A stretch of 64,000 nt of DNA from Prosthecobacter debontii (GCA_945860295.1 CAMAQH010000023.1:1-64000), one strand, 5' to 3'. Counted from the stretch's first letter, positions 17,701 through 27,640 are shown. Notes: generated from the sequence alone by a model not told the origin. Program-made: numbers and translations.

Positions 17701-20420
17701 AGACCCCCAGACCGCTTAAAAGCGGGACTCCGAACTTAGCTGCTAACTCGATCAGCATCCGAGGGGCTAGAGAACATAACCTCAAAAATATCAGTCTCGA
17801 AATCCCTCGTGATCAGTTCGTTGTCGTTACGGGCTTGAGTGGTTCGGGTAAATCGACGTTGGCTTTTGATCTGGTGTTTGCGGAAGGGCAGCGCCGCTTC
17901 CTTGACAGCATGTCGGTCTATGCGCGCACCTTTGTGGAGCAGATGGAGAAGCCTGAGGTGGATCTGATCACAGGCGTGCCGCCGACGGTGGCCATCGAGC
18001 AGCGTATCTCGCGCGGCGGTGGTAAATCAACGGTCGCGACGGTGACCGAGGTTTGGCACTTTCTGCGTTTGTTGTTTGCTAAACTCGGCACGCAGTATTG
18101 TCCGGAGTGTGACGTGCCGGTGGTGAAACAGAGTGCCACGGCCATCACGCAATCCATCGCTGATCAAGCTAAGCGTGGACCTGTGCATCTGCTTGCGCCG
18201 CTCATCAAGGCTCGCAAAGGATTCCACACTGAGATCGCGGAAGGTGCGCGCAAACATGGCATCGAGACGCTGCTGGTGGATGGTGAGTTCAAGGACACGC
18301 TGAACTTCAAACCGCTCGCACGATTCAAGGAGCACAACATTGATGCCGTCGTCAGTCGAGTGGAAAAAGGCGCGTCAGTAATTGAGCTGCGACCGCTGGT
18401 CGAGAAGGCGCTGAAGATGGGTCGTGGTAATTTGAAGCTGCGCTTTAGCGACAAGTCCACGCAGGTGCTGAGCACCGAGATGAGCTGCCCTTCATGCTCG
18501 CTTTCGTTTGAAGAATTGGACCCGCGTTTGTTTTCCTTCAATAGCCCGCATGGCTGGTGCAAGCAGTGTCGTGGGTTCGGCTTTGTCGTGGCGGATCATG
18601 GAGCCACGCCGCGCAATGATGACATGTCTCAACTCGCCGCCGAACTCGAAGAAGAGCGCCGTTTGACACGACATGATGATGACGAGGAGTCCAGTGAGCG
18701 CGTGGTCTGTAAGGCCTGTGCTGGCAGCCGCCTGAATGAAACAGCGCGCTATGTGAAGCTGAGCTGGAACCAGATTGTCGGTTCATCCAAAAAGAAAACA
18801 GCCGAGCCAACCAGCCTGCGTATTCAGGACATCAATCATCAGTCGGCAGAGGAGGCGGCTTTGGCTTTGTCCGGGCTTTCATTCACCGGCACGGCTGGAG
18901 AGATTTCGCGCGATATTTTGGCTGAGATCAAACAGCGGCTGCACTTCATGAAGGAGGTGGGATTGGGCTACCTGCAACTTGACCGAAGCGCCGACACGTT
19001 GAGCGGGGGGGAAGCGCAGCGCATTCGACTTGCTGCACAGCTTGGCTCGAATCTGCGTGGCGTGCTTTATGTGCTGGATGAGCCGACCATAGGTCTGCAT
19101 CCGCGTGATAATGAGCGCCTGCTCAACACGCTCGTGGCCTTGCGTAATAAGGGAAACTCGCTGCTGGTCGTGGAGCATGATGACGACACCATGCGCCGTG
19201 CTGATACGATCATTGACCTTGGGCCTGGAGCAGGTCGATTCGGTGGCGAGATTATCAGTCAAGGCACTCTCAGCCACATCCTCAAAGACAAGAACAGCGT
19301 CACAGGTCGGGAGTTACGTCAGCCGATGAAGCACCCGATCAAGGGAGCGCGTCGTGTGCTGCCATCGGCCAACAAGAAGGAAGGCTGGCTAACTATTGAC
19401 GGCGCACACGCGAACAACCTACGTGACATCCATGTCAGCATTCCGGTCGGGCGACTTACCGTGATCACGGGTGTCAGCGGCAGTGGCAAGAGCACCTTCA
19501 TGCATAGCGTGCTCGGCCCTGCGGCTAAGGATGCGCTGAATAAAGACAAGAAGAAGACTGTGCAGCCGTGGAGGGCGGCACATGGATTTGATCAGATATC
19601 TGCGATGCATGAGGTGGATCAGTCGCCTATCGGCAAGACCTCACGCTCCTGCCCGGCGACCTATGTCGGTGTGCTGGATGAAATCCGAAAACTCTACGCT
19701 CAAGTGCCTTCGGCGCGTGCCCGTGGCTACGATGCTGGGCGCTTCTCTTTCAATACTGAGGGCGGGCGCTGTGAGACCTGCATGGGTAATGGCGAGATCA
19801 AAGTGGAGATGAACTTTCTGCCGACGACTCGTGTGCCTTGTGAGATTTGTCGCGGCATGAGATTCAACGGCGCGACGCTGGAGATCGACTTCAATGGCAA
19901 GACAATCGGCGATGTTTTGCGCATGAGCATTACTGAAGCTGCAGAGTTCTTTTCCAGTCAGCAACGCATTGCCCGACCGCTGCAATTGCTCGCCGACACG
20001 GGCGTCGGTTATTTGCAACTCGGCCAGCCAAGCCCGACGCTCAGTGGGGGGGAGGCGCAGCGCCTGAAACTCGTCACTGAACTCAGCGTGGGGCAGGGGA
20101 AGACGATCACTCAGAAGATGCGCGGACTGAATACCGTGAAGCGCAATCTTTACCTGATCGAGGAGCCAACCATCGGCCTGCACATGAGTGATGTGTCACG
20201 CCTGCTAGATGTGCTGCATCGTCTCGTCGATGAAGGTCATACCGTCGTCGTCATCGAGCATCATCCCGATGTCTTTGCTGAGGCTGATTACTTGATCGAC
20301 ATCGGTCCCGAAGCCGGGCCTGAGGGTGGTCATGTCGTTGCATGTGGCGCACCGGAAGAAGTCGCCAAGCACAAGACCAGTGTTACTGCGCCGTTTCTGC
20401 GGCGTGTGCTTGGGCTCTGA
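14718..20420 (+). CDS. uvrA: Double-length excinuclease UvrA (tandem fusion)
   Basis: UvrA is the damage-recognising ATPase of nucleotide excision repair and normally has about 940 residues with two ABC modules, working as a dimer. This product has 1900 residues and four modules. Walker A motifs start at residues 46 (GPSGSGKSS), 658 (GVSGSGKST), 1039 (GLSGSGKST) and 1585 (GVSGSGKST); LSGGE signatures at 486, 860, 1428 and 1775 (LSGGELQR or LSGGEAQR). Paired CxxC zinc sites occur in all four parts (for example CERCWGTGYE with CPEC; CETCMGNGE with CEIC). The chain is thus two UvrAs in one polypeptide. Chlamydial UvrA is also of double length, as I recall. Linker regions near residues 606-628 and 981-1006 are coded by palindromic elements. 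ATG 14718 is preferred over an upstream start at 14679. Confidence 0.95.
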   Translation: MPKKSAAKSLKAPALSDVIQVRGARQNNLRGIDLDLPLGKLTVVTGPSGSGKSSLAFDTIYAEGQRRYVETFSPYTRQFFERMDKPKVDAIHGIPPAIAIEQTNNIRSTRSTVGTITEINDYLKMLFPRLAEASCPECQRPVRPETAESIQFELLNEHAGQQTVIGFGVPVPKDTKIEDFFLFLQSQGYLRIWIYGELIRADEPAMMKGRKLPAVVLVVQDRVKLEAKQKARLSEAIEAALRFGKGQLSAVLSDTAEVLSFSTDWRCADCDLKLPAPTPGLFSFNNPIGACPTCKGFGRTLGLDLRKAMPDESLSISEGVVKAFTGTTYRESQEDLERTAIAKGVDLDTPFCDLPAEQQKWVLEGVKNPKRGEWYGVKGFFQWLESRAYKMHVRIYLSRFRAYTTCGDCDGGRLKKEAYNFRVADKTIADLWNLPVIDLLPFLQALPVQEKDGATRMLRDEICSRLSYLDRAGLGYIHLDRQTRTLSGGELQRVNLTTCLGASLVNTLFVLDEPSIGLHPRDIGRLIGVMEGLRDKGNTLLVVEHEESVMRAADHLIEIGPGRGDKGGLLVYDGDLKGLEKMKGSLTADYLTGRKNIPVPEVRRSVVPPSGGSGKGSPSARPSKGSTTKHLIIKGARQNNLQNIDINIPLDVFCCITGVSGSGKSTLIHEVLHRNLQRLRGEVCEDEPGRVKAIRGHEKLSQVVMVDQSPLARTPRSTPAVYIGVFDAVRQLFAETEDAKALAITPGFFSFNSGEGRCERCWGTGYEKIEMQFLSDLYVTCPECEGKRYQPHALKLRLNDKSIHDVLCMTVEEAVQWCRDGASESIKTQQKRFTNIADQLSILVEAGLGYLKLGQPLNTLSGGEAQRLKLVGHLIESANEKESETKSALLLLDEPTTGLHFDDIALLVKLLQRLVNEGNSLIVIEHNLDVIQCADWVIDLGPDAGVNGGKLVVAGTPEDIAACEESWTGRYLKDKALGVSSFGAPLLSGSEKRTQTPRPLKSGTPNLAANSISIRGAREHNLKNISLEIPRDQFVVVTGLSGSGKSTLAFDLVFAEGQRRFLDSMSVYARTFVEQMEKPEVDLITGVPPTVAIEQRISRGGGKSTVATVTEVWHFLRLLFAKLGTQYCPECDVPVVKQSATAITQSIADQAKRGPVHLLAPLIKARKGFHTEIAEGARKHGIETLLVDGEFKDTLNFKPLARFKEHNIDAVVSRVEKGASVIELRPLVEKALKMGRGNLKLRFSDKSTQVLSTEMSCPSCSLSFEELDPRLFSFNSPHGWCKQCRGFGFVVADHGATPRNDDMSQLAAELEEERRLTRHDDDEESSERVVCKACAGSRLNETARYVKLSWNQIVGSSKKKTAEPTSLRIQDINHQSAEEAALALSGLSFTGTAGEISRDILAEIKQRLHFMKEVGLGYLQLDRSADTLSGGEAQRIRLAAQLGSNLRGVLYVLDEPTIGLHPRDNERLLNTLVALRNKGNSLLVVEHDDDTMRRADTIIDLGPGAGRFGGEIISQGTLSHILKDKNSVTGRELRQPMKHPIKGARRVLPSANKKEGWLTIDGAHANNLRDIHVSIPVGRLTVITGVSGSGKSTFMHSVLGPAAKDALNKDKKKTVQPWRAAHGFDQISAMHEVDQSPIGKTSRSCPATYVGVLDEIRKLYAQVPSARARGYDAGRFSFNTEGGRCETCMGNGEIKVEMNFLPTTRVPCEICRGMRFNGATLEIDFNGKTIGDVLRMSITEAAEFFSSQQRIARPLQLLADTGVGYLQLGQPSPTLSGGEAQRLKLVTELSVGQGKTITQKMRGLNTVKRNLYLIEEPTIGLHMSDVSRLLDVLHRLVDEGHTVVVIEHHPDVFAEADYLIDIGPEAGPEGGHVVACGAPEEVAKHKTSVTAPFLRRVLGL
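16533..16600. repeat. Palindromic mini-element 1, in frame within uvrA
   Basis: A 68-bp imperfect inverted repeat. The 20-base arms 16533-16552 and 16581-16600 pair in 16 of 20 positions, starting GTAGT and ending ACTAC. Each arm also contains its own small palindrome: CCGCCTTCAGGCGG at 16539-16552 and the less perfect CCGTCTAAAGGCAG at 16581-16594, separated by exactly 28 bases. It codes for a Ser/Gly/Pro-rich linker (residues about 606-628, PSGGSGKGSPSARPSKGS) between the first and second ABC modules. The organisation matches the element at 17660-17735. Confidence 0.75.
17660..17735. repeat. Palindromic mini-element 2, in frame within uvrA
   Basis: A 76-bp inverted repeat. The 24-base arms 17660-17683 and 17712-17735 pair in 21 of 24 positions and each includes a perfect 14-base palindrome (CCGCTTTTAAGCGG at 17670-17683, CCGCTTAAAAGCGG at 17712-17725). 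The two palindromes are separated by 28 bases, the same spacing as in element 1, and the two spacers share 16 of 28 bases, including the terminal CCAGA. It codes for linker residues about 981-1006 (GAPLLSGSEKRTQTPRPLKS) between the second and third modules, in the same orientation and reading frame as element 1. Confidence 0.8.
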
Positions 20421-20421
20421 A

Positions 20422-23337
20422 TTATTCCCGTGATCCTGGTATGATTTTTAGCTCCACGGGTTTGCTTTCGCGCAACACTGTGATGGTGGTTTCTTTACCG
20501 ATTTTCAGCTCACCCATGAGAGAGGTGTAATCATAAATGTTGAGCACCTCTTTGCTGCCTAGTTTGATGATGATATCGCCGCCTTTCACCCCAGCTTTAC
20601 CAGCTGGGCCGATGGGCGAGACACCACTGAGCTTCACGCCCTTGATGTCACCCTGCGAGTAGTCGGGAATTGTGCCGAGATAGGCCCTCATGCCGCCGCG
20701 CGTGTTTTGATTCTTTGGCGCTTCCATCGCCACATACTCGGGATTCGTGTCAGCGGTCGCGATTCCTCTCGCGAGCAGGCTCATGAGCTTGGCGATCTTC
20801 GTGGCGTTGTCGTAGTCGATCTTGTCGGCGGTATCACTCGGCATGTGATAGTCGGCGTGGCTGCCGGTGAAGGCGTTCAGGGTCGGAATCCCGCGCAGAT
20901 AAAACGTGGTGCTGTCGGTGGGTAGATGCGCGTCGTTCTGCGTGGTAATAGGCAGACCGATAGGCGCGTTGCGTTTCTCGATCTCCTTCGGCCACCAGGT
21001 GCTGGAGCCGACGCCTTGCAGGACGAGGGTTTTCTGGAAGCGTCCGATCATGTCCATGTTCAAACAGGCGGCGAACATGCCCGTGAGTTTACCATTGGGA
21101 TCACCGCGAAACATTTTGGCCAATGATTCGACGTAGTGATTGCTGCCGAGCAGGCCGAGTTCTTCACCTGACCATGCGGCAAAGATGACATCGCGTGTCA
21201 GCCTGATCTTGCCGTGCTTCTTTTGATCAGCCAACCACTGAGCGATCTCGATCACACCAGCGACGCCGCTGGCATTGTCATCCGCGCCATGATGGACTCG
21301 ATTGAGTTCATCGCCTTTCGCACGCGAGTTGCTGCCACCTTTGCTGCCAAGATGATCGACATGCGCGCAGATGATCAGCGGAGCCACATGCGGGTCAGGT
21401 TTGTCTTTGGCAGGCAGTACACCGAGCACATTGCGTCCGGTTTTCTTCTCCTGCTTGATGTCGATGGTCGCTGCCAGCGTGAGCTTGCCGCATTCGATGC
21501 CGCCCATGAGATCGCCGGTGTCGAGTTTCTCCTGGAGTTCTTTAAGTGTCTTACCTGTGCTTTTCAAAAAGCTGTCCGCGATGGCATCCGTCACACTGAT
21601 CGCAGCGATGCCGGAGGTGGCGAGTGAAGCATCGAAAGCCATGGGAACGAGCTGCTCCACGACCTTGCTGCTCGGGCCGCTGGCGATGATCAATCCGCGT
21701 GCGCCCTTCTGCCGAGCGACCAGTGCCTTGTGACGAAGGCTGGCATAGCGCGTGAGTTCATTGCGCCGATCCTGGTTCATGCCTTCTGGCAAATAGCGCA
21801 GCACAAGCACCCACTTATCCTTCACGTCGAGATGCGCGTAGCTGCTGTATGGGTCGAGCTTTTTACCGTCTTTGTCCGTTGCCTCGTCCGGTGTCTCGAT
21901 GCCGTAGCCTGCGAACACAATGCCGCTCGCGGACACGTCACCGAGTTGAGAGAAGGAGAGGGGACGCCAGTCCTTGTCGGCGGTCAGAGATTGGTCAAGG
22001 AGGGTCAAGCGATTGCCATCTCCAAGTGCAACGCCCGCGGTGAATTCAAAGGGCTCGAACCAGCCTTCATCTCCGTATGCTTCCAGGCCAATGCCTTTAA
22101 AAACGTCTGCCACATACTGCGTCGCCAGCTTTTCACCCGGCGTGCCTGTGAGACGACCATCGAGTTCATCACTCGCGAGGTAGGTCACATGCTGGCGCAT
22201 ATCTGTCGGCGTGATCTCACCTTTGGTTAGTGTGAAATCGGGTGTTTTGACGGCGTTGACTGGTTTGACTGTTGAGCCAAGGCTCAGAGCCGCCCGTACA
22301 TGATCATGGTTCCAGTCAGCCATGAATATCTGGCTCTGTGCATTCGCTGTGCGCCCGCTGGTCCATGAGAGTTTTTTGCCATCTGGCGTAAAAATAGGCA
22401 GGCCGTCAAAGCCATCTGTGGTAGTCACGCGCACAGGGTTGTGCTTGCCTGCGGCATCGACGATGTAGAGCTCAAAATTGGCGAAGCCGTTTAGGTTCGT
22501 GGTGAAGATCAGGTAGTCACCGCTAGGGTGAAAGTAGGGAGCCCAACTCATCGCTCCAAGCTTAGTGATGTCGCGTTGGTCGCTACCATCGGTATTCATC
22601 GTCCACACCTCAGCCACATCACCCTTGGGTGTGAATCGTCGCCAGCAGATGCGCTTGCTGTCTGCGCTGAAAAACGGCCCGCCATCATAGCCAGGCACGC
22701 TGGTGAGGCGCTGCACATTTGAGCCGTCCGCATCAGCGGTGTAGATCTCCATGAAGTACTGCTTGTCGATCTTAAGTCGCTCTTCGTCCTCCTTGCTCAG
22801 CTTGCCTTCATAGGCAGCACGATTGCTGGCAAAGACAATCTTCTTGCCATCAGGCGACCACCCGCCTTCTGCATCGTAGCCGCGGGTGCTGGTGAGGTTC
22901 TTGAGTGACTTGTCTGCCAGTGTGTATTGCCAGATGTCGTATTGCTCATCGTAGTCCCAGGCGTAGCGGCGCACCTTGGAGTTCTTGCGTTCTTCATACT
23001 CGGCTAGCTGGAGTTTTTTTGAATCAGGATCGGTGTGCGTCGAGGCAAACAGCACGCGCTTCCCATCCGGGTGAATCCACGCGCAGGTCGTCTTACCCAT
23101 ACCGGGGGAAATGCGCTCCTGGTCGCCCGTCTCAAGATCCATCAGGTAGATCTGATAAAATGGGTTCCCCTCCTCACGCTCGGATTGGAAGATCATTTTC
23201 GTTCCATCGGCATTGAAGTAGCCCTCTCCAGATCGGCGACCTTCAAAGGTGAGCTGGCGGATGTTAGCCAGGTAGTCTGCCTCCGTCTGGGCAAAAGCGG
23301 CGGCGGTAGTCAGGATAAGAAAGGCAAGGAGTCGCAT
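20422..23337 (-). CDS. Secreted beta-propeller / M28 metallopeptidase / PDZ protein
   Basis: The 971-residue protein starts with a signal peptide (MRLLAFLILTTAAAFAQ). Residues about 25-370 are TolB-like WD40/PD40 propeller blades (repeats such as GGWSPDGKKIVFASNR and SADSKRICWRRF). A PA-like insert (about 430-610) is followed by an M28 aminopeptidase domain with zinc ligands in AHVDHLG, GADDNASG, WSGEELGLLG, LNMDMIGR and SHADYHMPSD. A PDZ domain closes the protein (LSGVSPIGPAGKAGVKGGDI). It probably trims peptides outside the cytoplasm, with the propeller and PDZ domains handling substrate. The ATG at 23337 gives a proper signal peptide; an upstream frame extension to 23394 does not. Its stop is two bases from the end of convergent uvrA. 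Confidence 0.88.
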   Translation of the reverse strand: MRLLAFLILTTAAAFAQTEADYLANIRQLTFEGRRSGEGYFNADGTKMIFQSEREEGNPFYQIYLMDLETGDQERISPGMGKTTCAWIHPDGKRVLFASTHTDPDSKKLQLAEYEERKNSKVRRYAWDYDEQYDIWQYTLADKSLKNLTSTRGYDAEGGWSPDGKKIVFASNRAAYEGKLSKEDEERLKIDKQYFMEIYTADADGSNVQRLTSVPGYDGGPFFSADSKRICWRRFTPKGDVAEVWTMNTDGSDQRDITKLGAMSWAPYFHPSGDYLIFTTNLNGFANFELYIVDAAGKHNPVRVTTTDGFDGLPIFTPDGKKLSWTSGRTANAQSQIFMADWNHDHVRAALSLGSTVKPVNAVKTPDFTLTKGEITPTDMRQHVTYLASDELDGRLTGTPGEKLATQYVADVFKGIGLEAYGDEGWFEPFEFTAGVALGDGNRLTLLDQSLTADKDWRPLSFSQLGDVSASGIVFAGYGIETPDEATDKDGKKLDPYSSYAHLDVKDKWVLVLRYLPEGMNQDRRNELTRYASLRHKALVARQKGARGLIIASGPSSKVVEQLVPMAFDASLATSGIAAISVTDAIADSFLKSTGKTLKELQEKLDTGDLMGGIECGKLTLAATIDIKQEKKTGRNVLGVLPAKDKPDPHVAPLIICAHVDHLGSKGGSNSRAKGDELNRVHHGADDNASGVAGVIEIAQWLADQKKHGKIRLTRDVIFAAWSGEELGLLGSNHYVESLAKMFRGDPNGKLTGMFAACLNMDMIGRFQKTLVLQGVGSSTWWPKEIEKRNAPIGLPITTQNDAHLPTDSTTFYLRGIPTLNAFTGSHADYHMPSDTADKIDYDNATKIAKLMSLLARGIATADTNPEYVAMEAPKNQNTRGGMRAYLGTIPDYSQGDIKGVKLSGVSPIGPAGKAGVKGGDIIIKLGSKEVLNIYDYTSLMGELKIGKETTITVLRESKPVELKIIPGSRE

Positions 23338-23670
23338 GGTGGAATGAAGCAGAACATACGCGCCTAGCAGCAACTTGCAGTCAATGGATCGCATCTAGGA
23401 AAGACGACAGTGCCTCAGAGCACTTCCGTGCTTCTTAAGCAGGGTTGCAAAAAATGAGAAATATTTTTTCATAGCCACGGAAAATAGAGTGCTTGAGGAT
23501 TGTCTAGTACTGCCGATTTATGATAACAAACAATCCATTCAAAAAAGAAGTTCTGAAATCACAGGCATCAGCTTTGGAGCAGCCGTGACGACCGCCCTGG
23601 AGGCCCCTCTCAAAGTCGCTCATGAGGCGGTTTATTGGGGACCAGAATCAACCGGGAGGTGAAGATACAA
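23338..23670. other. Intergenic region between the M28 peptidase gene and the xylA terminator
   Basis: About 330 bases without a convincing gene. The part nearest the peptidase (23440-23540) is A/T-rich and could hold its promoter, but no clear -35/-10 pair stands out. Two short frames exist (a 22-codon frame from 23520 and a 25-codon GTG frame from 23587), neither with a ribosome site nor recognisable similarity. Confidence 0.5.
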
Positions 23671-23700
23671 AAAGAGGCAGGTCGCAGGACCTGCCTCTTT
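23671..23700 (-). terminator. Rho-independent terminator of xylA
   Basis: A perfect 13-base-pair stem (aaagaggcaggtc with its complement) and a four-base loop. Read on the minus strand it lies 32 bases after the xylA stop and ends in a run of T (ctctttttgt). Confidence 0.85.
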
Positions 23701-23731
23701 CATAAGCCTGCAAGAGCTCTCGCTGTATGGC

Positions 23732-25042
<1,311 letters not shown>

Positions 25043-25158
25043 AGATTGAGTTGGGGCGCATTGGAGCCGTTTGGCCGCGTGGCGTCAAGCTCGTTCCTAA
25101 ACGACGAATTACAGGCATAATCAGACAACTTGTATCTTTGACACGCTCTAAAAAAAGT

Positions 25159-25193
25159 GGCCCGGAGGGACCCAACCAAAATCCCTCCGGGCC
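25159..25193 (-). terminator. Rho-independent terminator downstream of thrH
   Basis: A perfect 12-base-pair stem (ggcccggaggga pairing with tccctccgggcc) with an 11-base loop; on the minus strand it is followed by acttttttt. It lies about 120 bases after the thrH stop and insulates thrH from xylA. Confidence 0.85.
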
Positions 25194-25316
25194 TTAATTG
25201 ACCGGGCTGCCCCCAACCATGAAGTGACAGTCCAGTTCGTTGTTATGAAGCTCGCGCTTCATATAGGAGCAAGAGCAGGTAGCAGGCCAAGTTAGGCGGC
25301 CAATTCACAGAATTTG

Positions 25317-25922
25317 TTACAACTCCGTTTTGATTGCTGCGAGCAGATCTTCGTAGCGATCAAAGCCCTGAAATTGAGGAAACTGAGTGCGGATATTTTC
25401 GGGTGCGTGCAAAAAGAAGCCCTTGTCCGCCTCACCCAGCATGGTGGTGTCGTTGAAGGAATCACCAGCGGCTATGACTTTATAATTCAGTGCCTTGAAG
25501 GCTGCGACGGACTTCTGCTTCTGGTTCGGTTGGCGCAGTTTGTAGTTCACGATGCGGCCTGTGGCGTCGCATTCGAGATGGTGGCAAAAGATGGTCGGCC
25601 AGCCGAGCTGGCGCATCAAGGGTTGGGCAAATTCTAGAAAAGTGTCGCTGAGGATGATGACTTGTGTCAGTGAGCGCAGCTCATCAAGAAAGGCTTTGGC
25701 TCCGTCCATCGGCGAGAGCGTGCCGATGACGTCCTGAATATCCGGCAGCTTCAACTCATGCTGATCTAGAATGGCGAGCCTGCCCTTCATGAGCACATCG
25801 TAGTCCGGCTCATCTCGTGTGGTGCGGCGCAGTTCCGGGATGTCGGTCTTTTCCGCAAAGGCGATCCAGATTTCCGGCACAAGAACGCCTTCAAGATCGA
25901 GAGTGATGATGGTCTGCTGCAT
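25317..25922 (-). CDS. thrH: HAD phosphatase, ThrH-like (phosphoserine phosphatase/homoserine phosphotransferase)
   Basis: The 201-residue HAD-superfamily enzyme shows the motif I DLEGVLVPEIW (with Glu where many HADs have a second Asp, as in ThrH), motif II SDTFLEF, and motif III/IV GDSFNDTTMLGEADKG. Length and the start MQQTIITLDLEGVLVPE match ThrH of pseudomonads, which hydrolyses phosphoserine and can move phosphate to homoserine. It could supply serine or threonine synthesis. A homoserine dehydrogenase is encoded at 56342-57664, but the two are not linked. Residual alternative: another HAD phosphatase with serine-phosphate specificity. Confidence 0.85.
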   Translation of the reverse strand: MQQTIITLDLEGVLVPEIWIAFAEKTDIPELRRTTRDEPDYDVLMKGRLAILDQHELKLPDIQDVIGTLSPMDGAKAFLDELRSLTQVIILSDTFLEFAQPLMRQLGWPTIFCHHLECDATGRIVNYKLRQPNQKQKSVAAFKALNYKVIAAGDSFNDTTMLGEADKGFFLHAPENIRTQFPQFQGFDRYEDLLAAIKTEL

Positions 25923-25978
25923 GAGTACGCTTTTCTAGCGTGAACCGGCGGCGATGCAACTTTGATCCCAAGTTGAGA

Positions 25979-27640
25979 CTACTCTTTGAAATACCTTTTC
26001 AATTCTTCATCGAAGTATTGTAGCGCGTTTTTGATGGGTAGAGGCACGCCGCCGCCGAGGGCGCAGAGGCTGGTCAGCTCCATGGTTTCGAGGAGGTCGT
26101 TGATGAGTTCTCGGTCGATCTTGTAGCTGGTGTCGGCACGGGCCTTGGCGATGAGTTCTTTGCCGCGCGTGCTGCCGAGGCGGCAGGGGAAGCACTTGCC
26201 GCAGCTTTCGTCGGCGGTGAATTGGAAGAGATGCTGAATGTATTCAATCATCGGTAGCGACTCAGGGATGCTGACGACGCCAGCGTGGCCGAGCAGGAAG
26301 CCGGCTTTCTTGAAGCTCTCGAAATCGACGGTGAGTTGATCAATGTGGCTCATGGGCACGATACCGCCGAGCGGGCCGCCGATCTGGATGGCTTTGATCT
26401 TGGTTTTGAAGCCACCAGCGAGGTCAATGACGGTTTGCAGCGGTGTGCCCATGGCGACTTCATAGATGCCGGGCTTCACGAAATGCGAGTCGAGTGAGAG
26501 CAGCTTGGGTCCGCTGGACTGTGGCGTGCCGATCTTCGCATACTCTTTGCCGCCGAGCGTGAGGATGGCGTGGATGTTCGAGAAGGTCTCGACGTTGTTG
26601 ACGATGGTCGGCTTGCGGAAGAGGCCTTCGATCGTTGGGAATGGCGGGCGCGTGCGGACTTCAGGGCGCTGGCCTTCGAGGCTGGCGAGCAGGGCGGTTT
26701 CCTCTCCGCAGATATAGGCTCCGGCACCTTTGATGGCTTTGAGATTGAAGCTGAAATCGCTGCCGAGAATGTTTTGTCCGAGCAAGCCGATGGCACGCAG
26801 GTCCTCTATAGCTTCGGCGATGATGCGCACTGAATCTGGATACTCAGCACGGATGTATAAGATGCCGTTTTCAGCCCCAGCAAACCAGCCGGCGGCCATC
26901 ATGCCGAGCAGGACGCTGTGGGGCTGTTTCTCCATGAGATACTTGTCGATGTAGGCTCCTGGATCGCCTTCATCGGCATTGCAGACGATGTATTTTACGC
27001 TGCCTGCGGCTTCGCGGCATGAGGTCCATTTGAAATGCAATGGGAAGCCCGCGCCGCCGCGTCCACGCAGGCCGCTTTCTTTGAGTTCGATGGCGAGCGT
27101 GTCGCGATCTTGAGTGAGCAGTTTTTTAAAGGGAGAGTAATAGGCGTCGATGCCAGGGAAGGGGGCAGTGAGCTGCGCTGGCTGGAGATGGGAGACGACT
27201 TCGTAGAGATCTTCGGAATCGCCTTTGCCGGTGGAGAAGAGGGTTTCCATCGCGGCTTCTGATTGGCCTGAGTAGTTGTTTCCTTGGTATTGAAAAGCTG
27301 CGCCCTGATGGCAGCGACCGAGGCAGCAGATGTGGCCGATTTCCTCCGCCTTGAAGCGTCCTTCCATCTGGTGATGTAGCTTCTCCTGAGTGCCAGCGCA
27401 GAGGCAGGCGGAACCGTTACAGAGGAAGACTTTTTTGTTCGCGTTTTCGGCTTTCAGGAAGTCGTAGGCTGACACGGCACCCATCGTCAGGGCATCGCCA
27501 AAGAGTGACTCTTTGCCAAGATCATGGACGTCGCTGGCGATCTCGGCGGTGCCTTTGTCATCGGCTGCTGCGACCATGCGCTCGAAGAGATTTTTTTCGA
27601 CACCTTGGCGGAAAGAGAGATGGCTGAGATTTTTGGACAT
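25979..27640 (-). CDS. fdhB: NuoEF-like NADH/formate dehydrogenase beta subunit
   Basis: The 553-residue protein has an N-terminal thioredoxin-like [2Fe-2S] domain (Cys74 and Cys79 in CNGSACLCAG, Cys106 and Cys110 in CCLGRC) fused to a NuoF-type flavoprotein: NADH/FMN site GLRGRGGAGFPLHFKW, CNADEGDPGAYIDK, GAGAYICGEETALL, and a [4Fe-4S] site SCGKCFPCRLGSTRG with the later Cys in TSLCALGGG. This is the layout of formate dehydrogenase beta subunits (FdhB/FdsB) and of HoxF-like subunits. It probably transfers electrons from FdhA (5351-8110) to NAD, although about 18 kb separate them. The start at 27640 (MSKNLSHLSF) is chosen over 27712. Confidence 0.85.
   Translation of the reverse strand: MSKNLSHLSFRQGVEKNLFERMVAAADDKGTAEIASDVHDLGKESLFGDALTMGAVSAYDFLKAENANKKVFLCNGSACLCAGTQEKLHHQMEGRFKAEEIGHICCLGRCHQGAAFQYQGNNYSGQSEAAMETLFSTGKGDSEDLYEVVSHLQPAQLTAPFPGIDAYYSPFKKLLTQDRDTLAIELKESGLRGRGGAGFPLHFKWTSCREAAGSVKYIVCNADEGDPGAYIDKYLMEKQPHSVLLGMMAAGWFAGAENGILYIRAEYPDSVRIIAEAIEDLRAIGLLGQNILGSDFSFNLKAIKGAGAYICGEETALLASLEGQRPEVRTRPPFPTIEGLFRKPTIVNNVETFSNIHAILTLGGKEYAKIGTPQSSGPKLLSLDSHFVKPGIYEVAMGTPLQTVIDLAGGFKTKIKAIQIGGPLGGIVPMSHIDQLTVDFESFKKAGFLLGHAGVVSIPESLPMIEYIQHLFQFTADESCGKCFPCRLGSTRGKELIAKARADTSYKIDRELINDLLETMELTSLCALGGGVPLPIKNALQYFDEELKRYFKE

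Noticed and set aside
23520-23668. Two short frames (22 and 25 codons) between the peptidase gene and the xylA terminator
   Set aside because: No ribosome site, no similarity, and they are in different frames; not enough for a gene.
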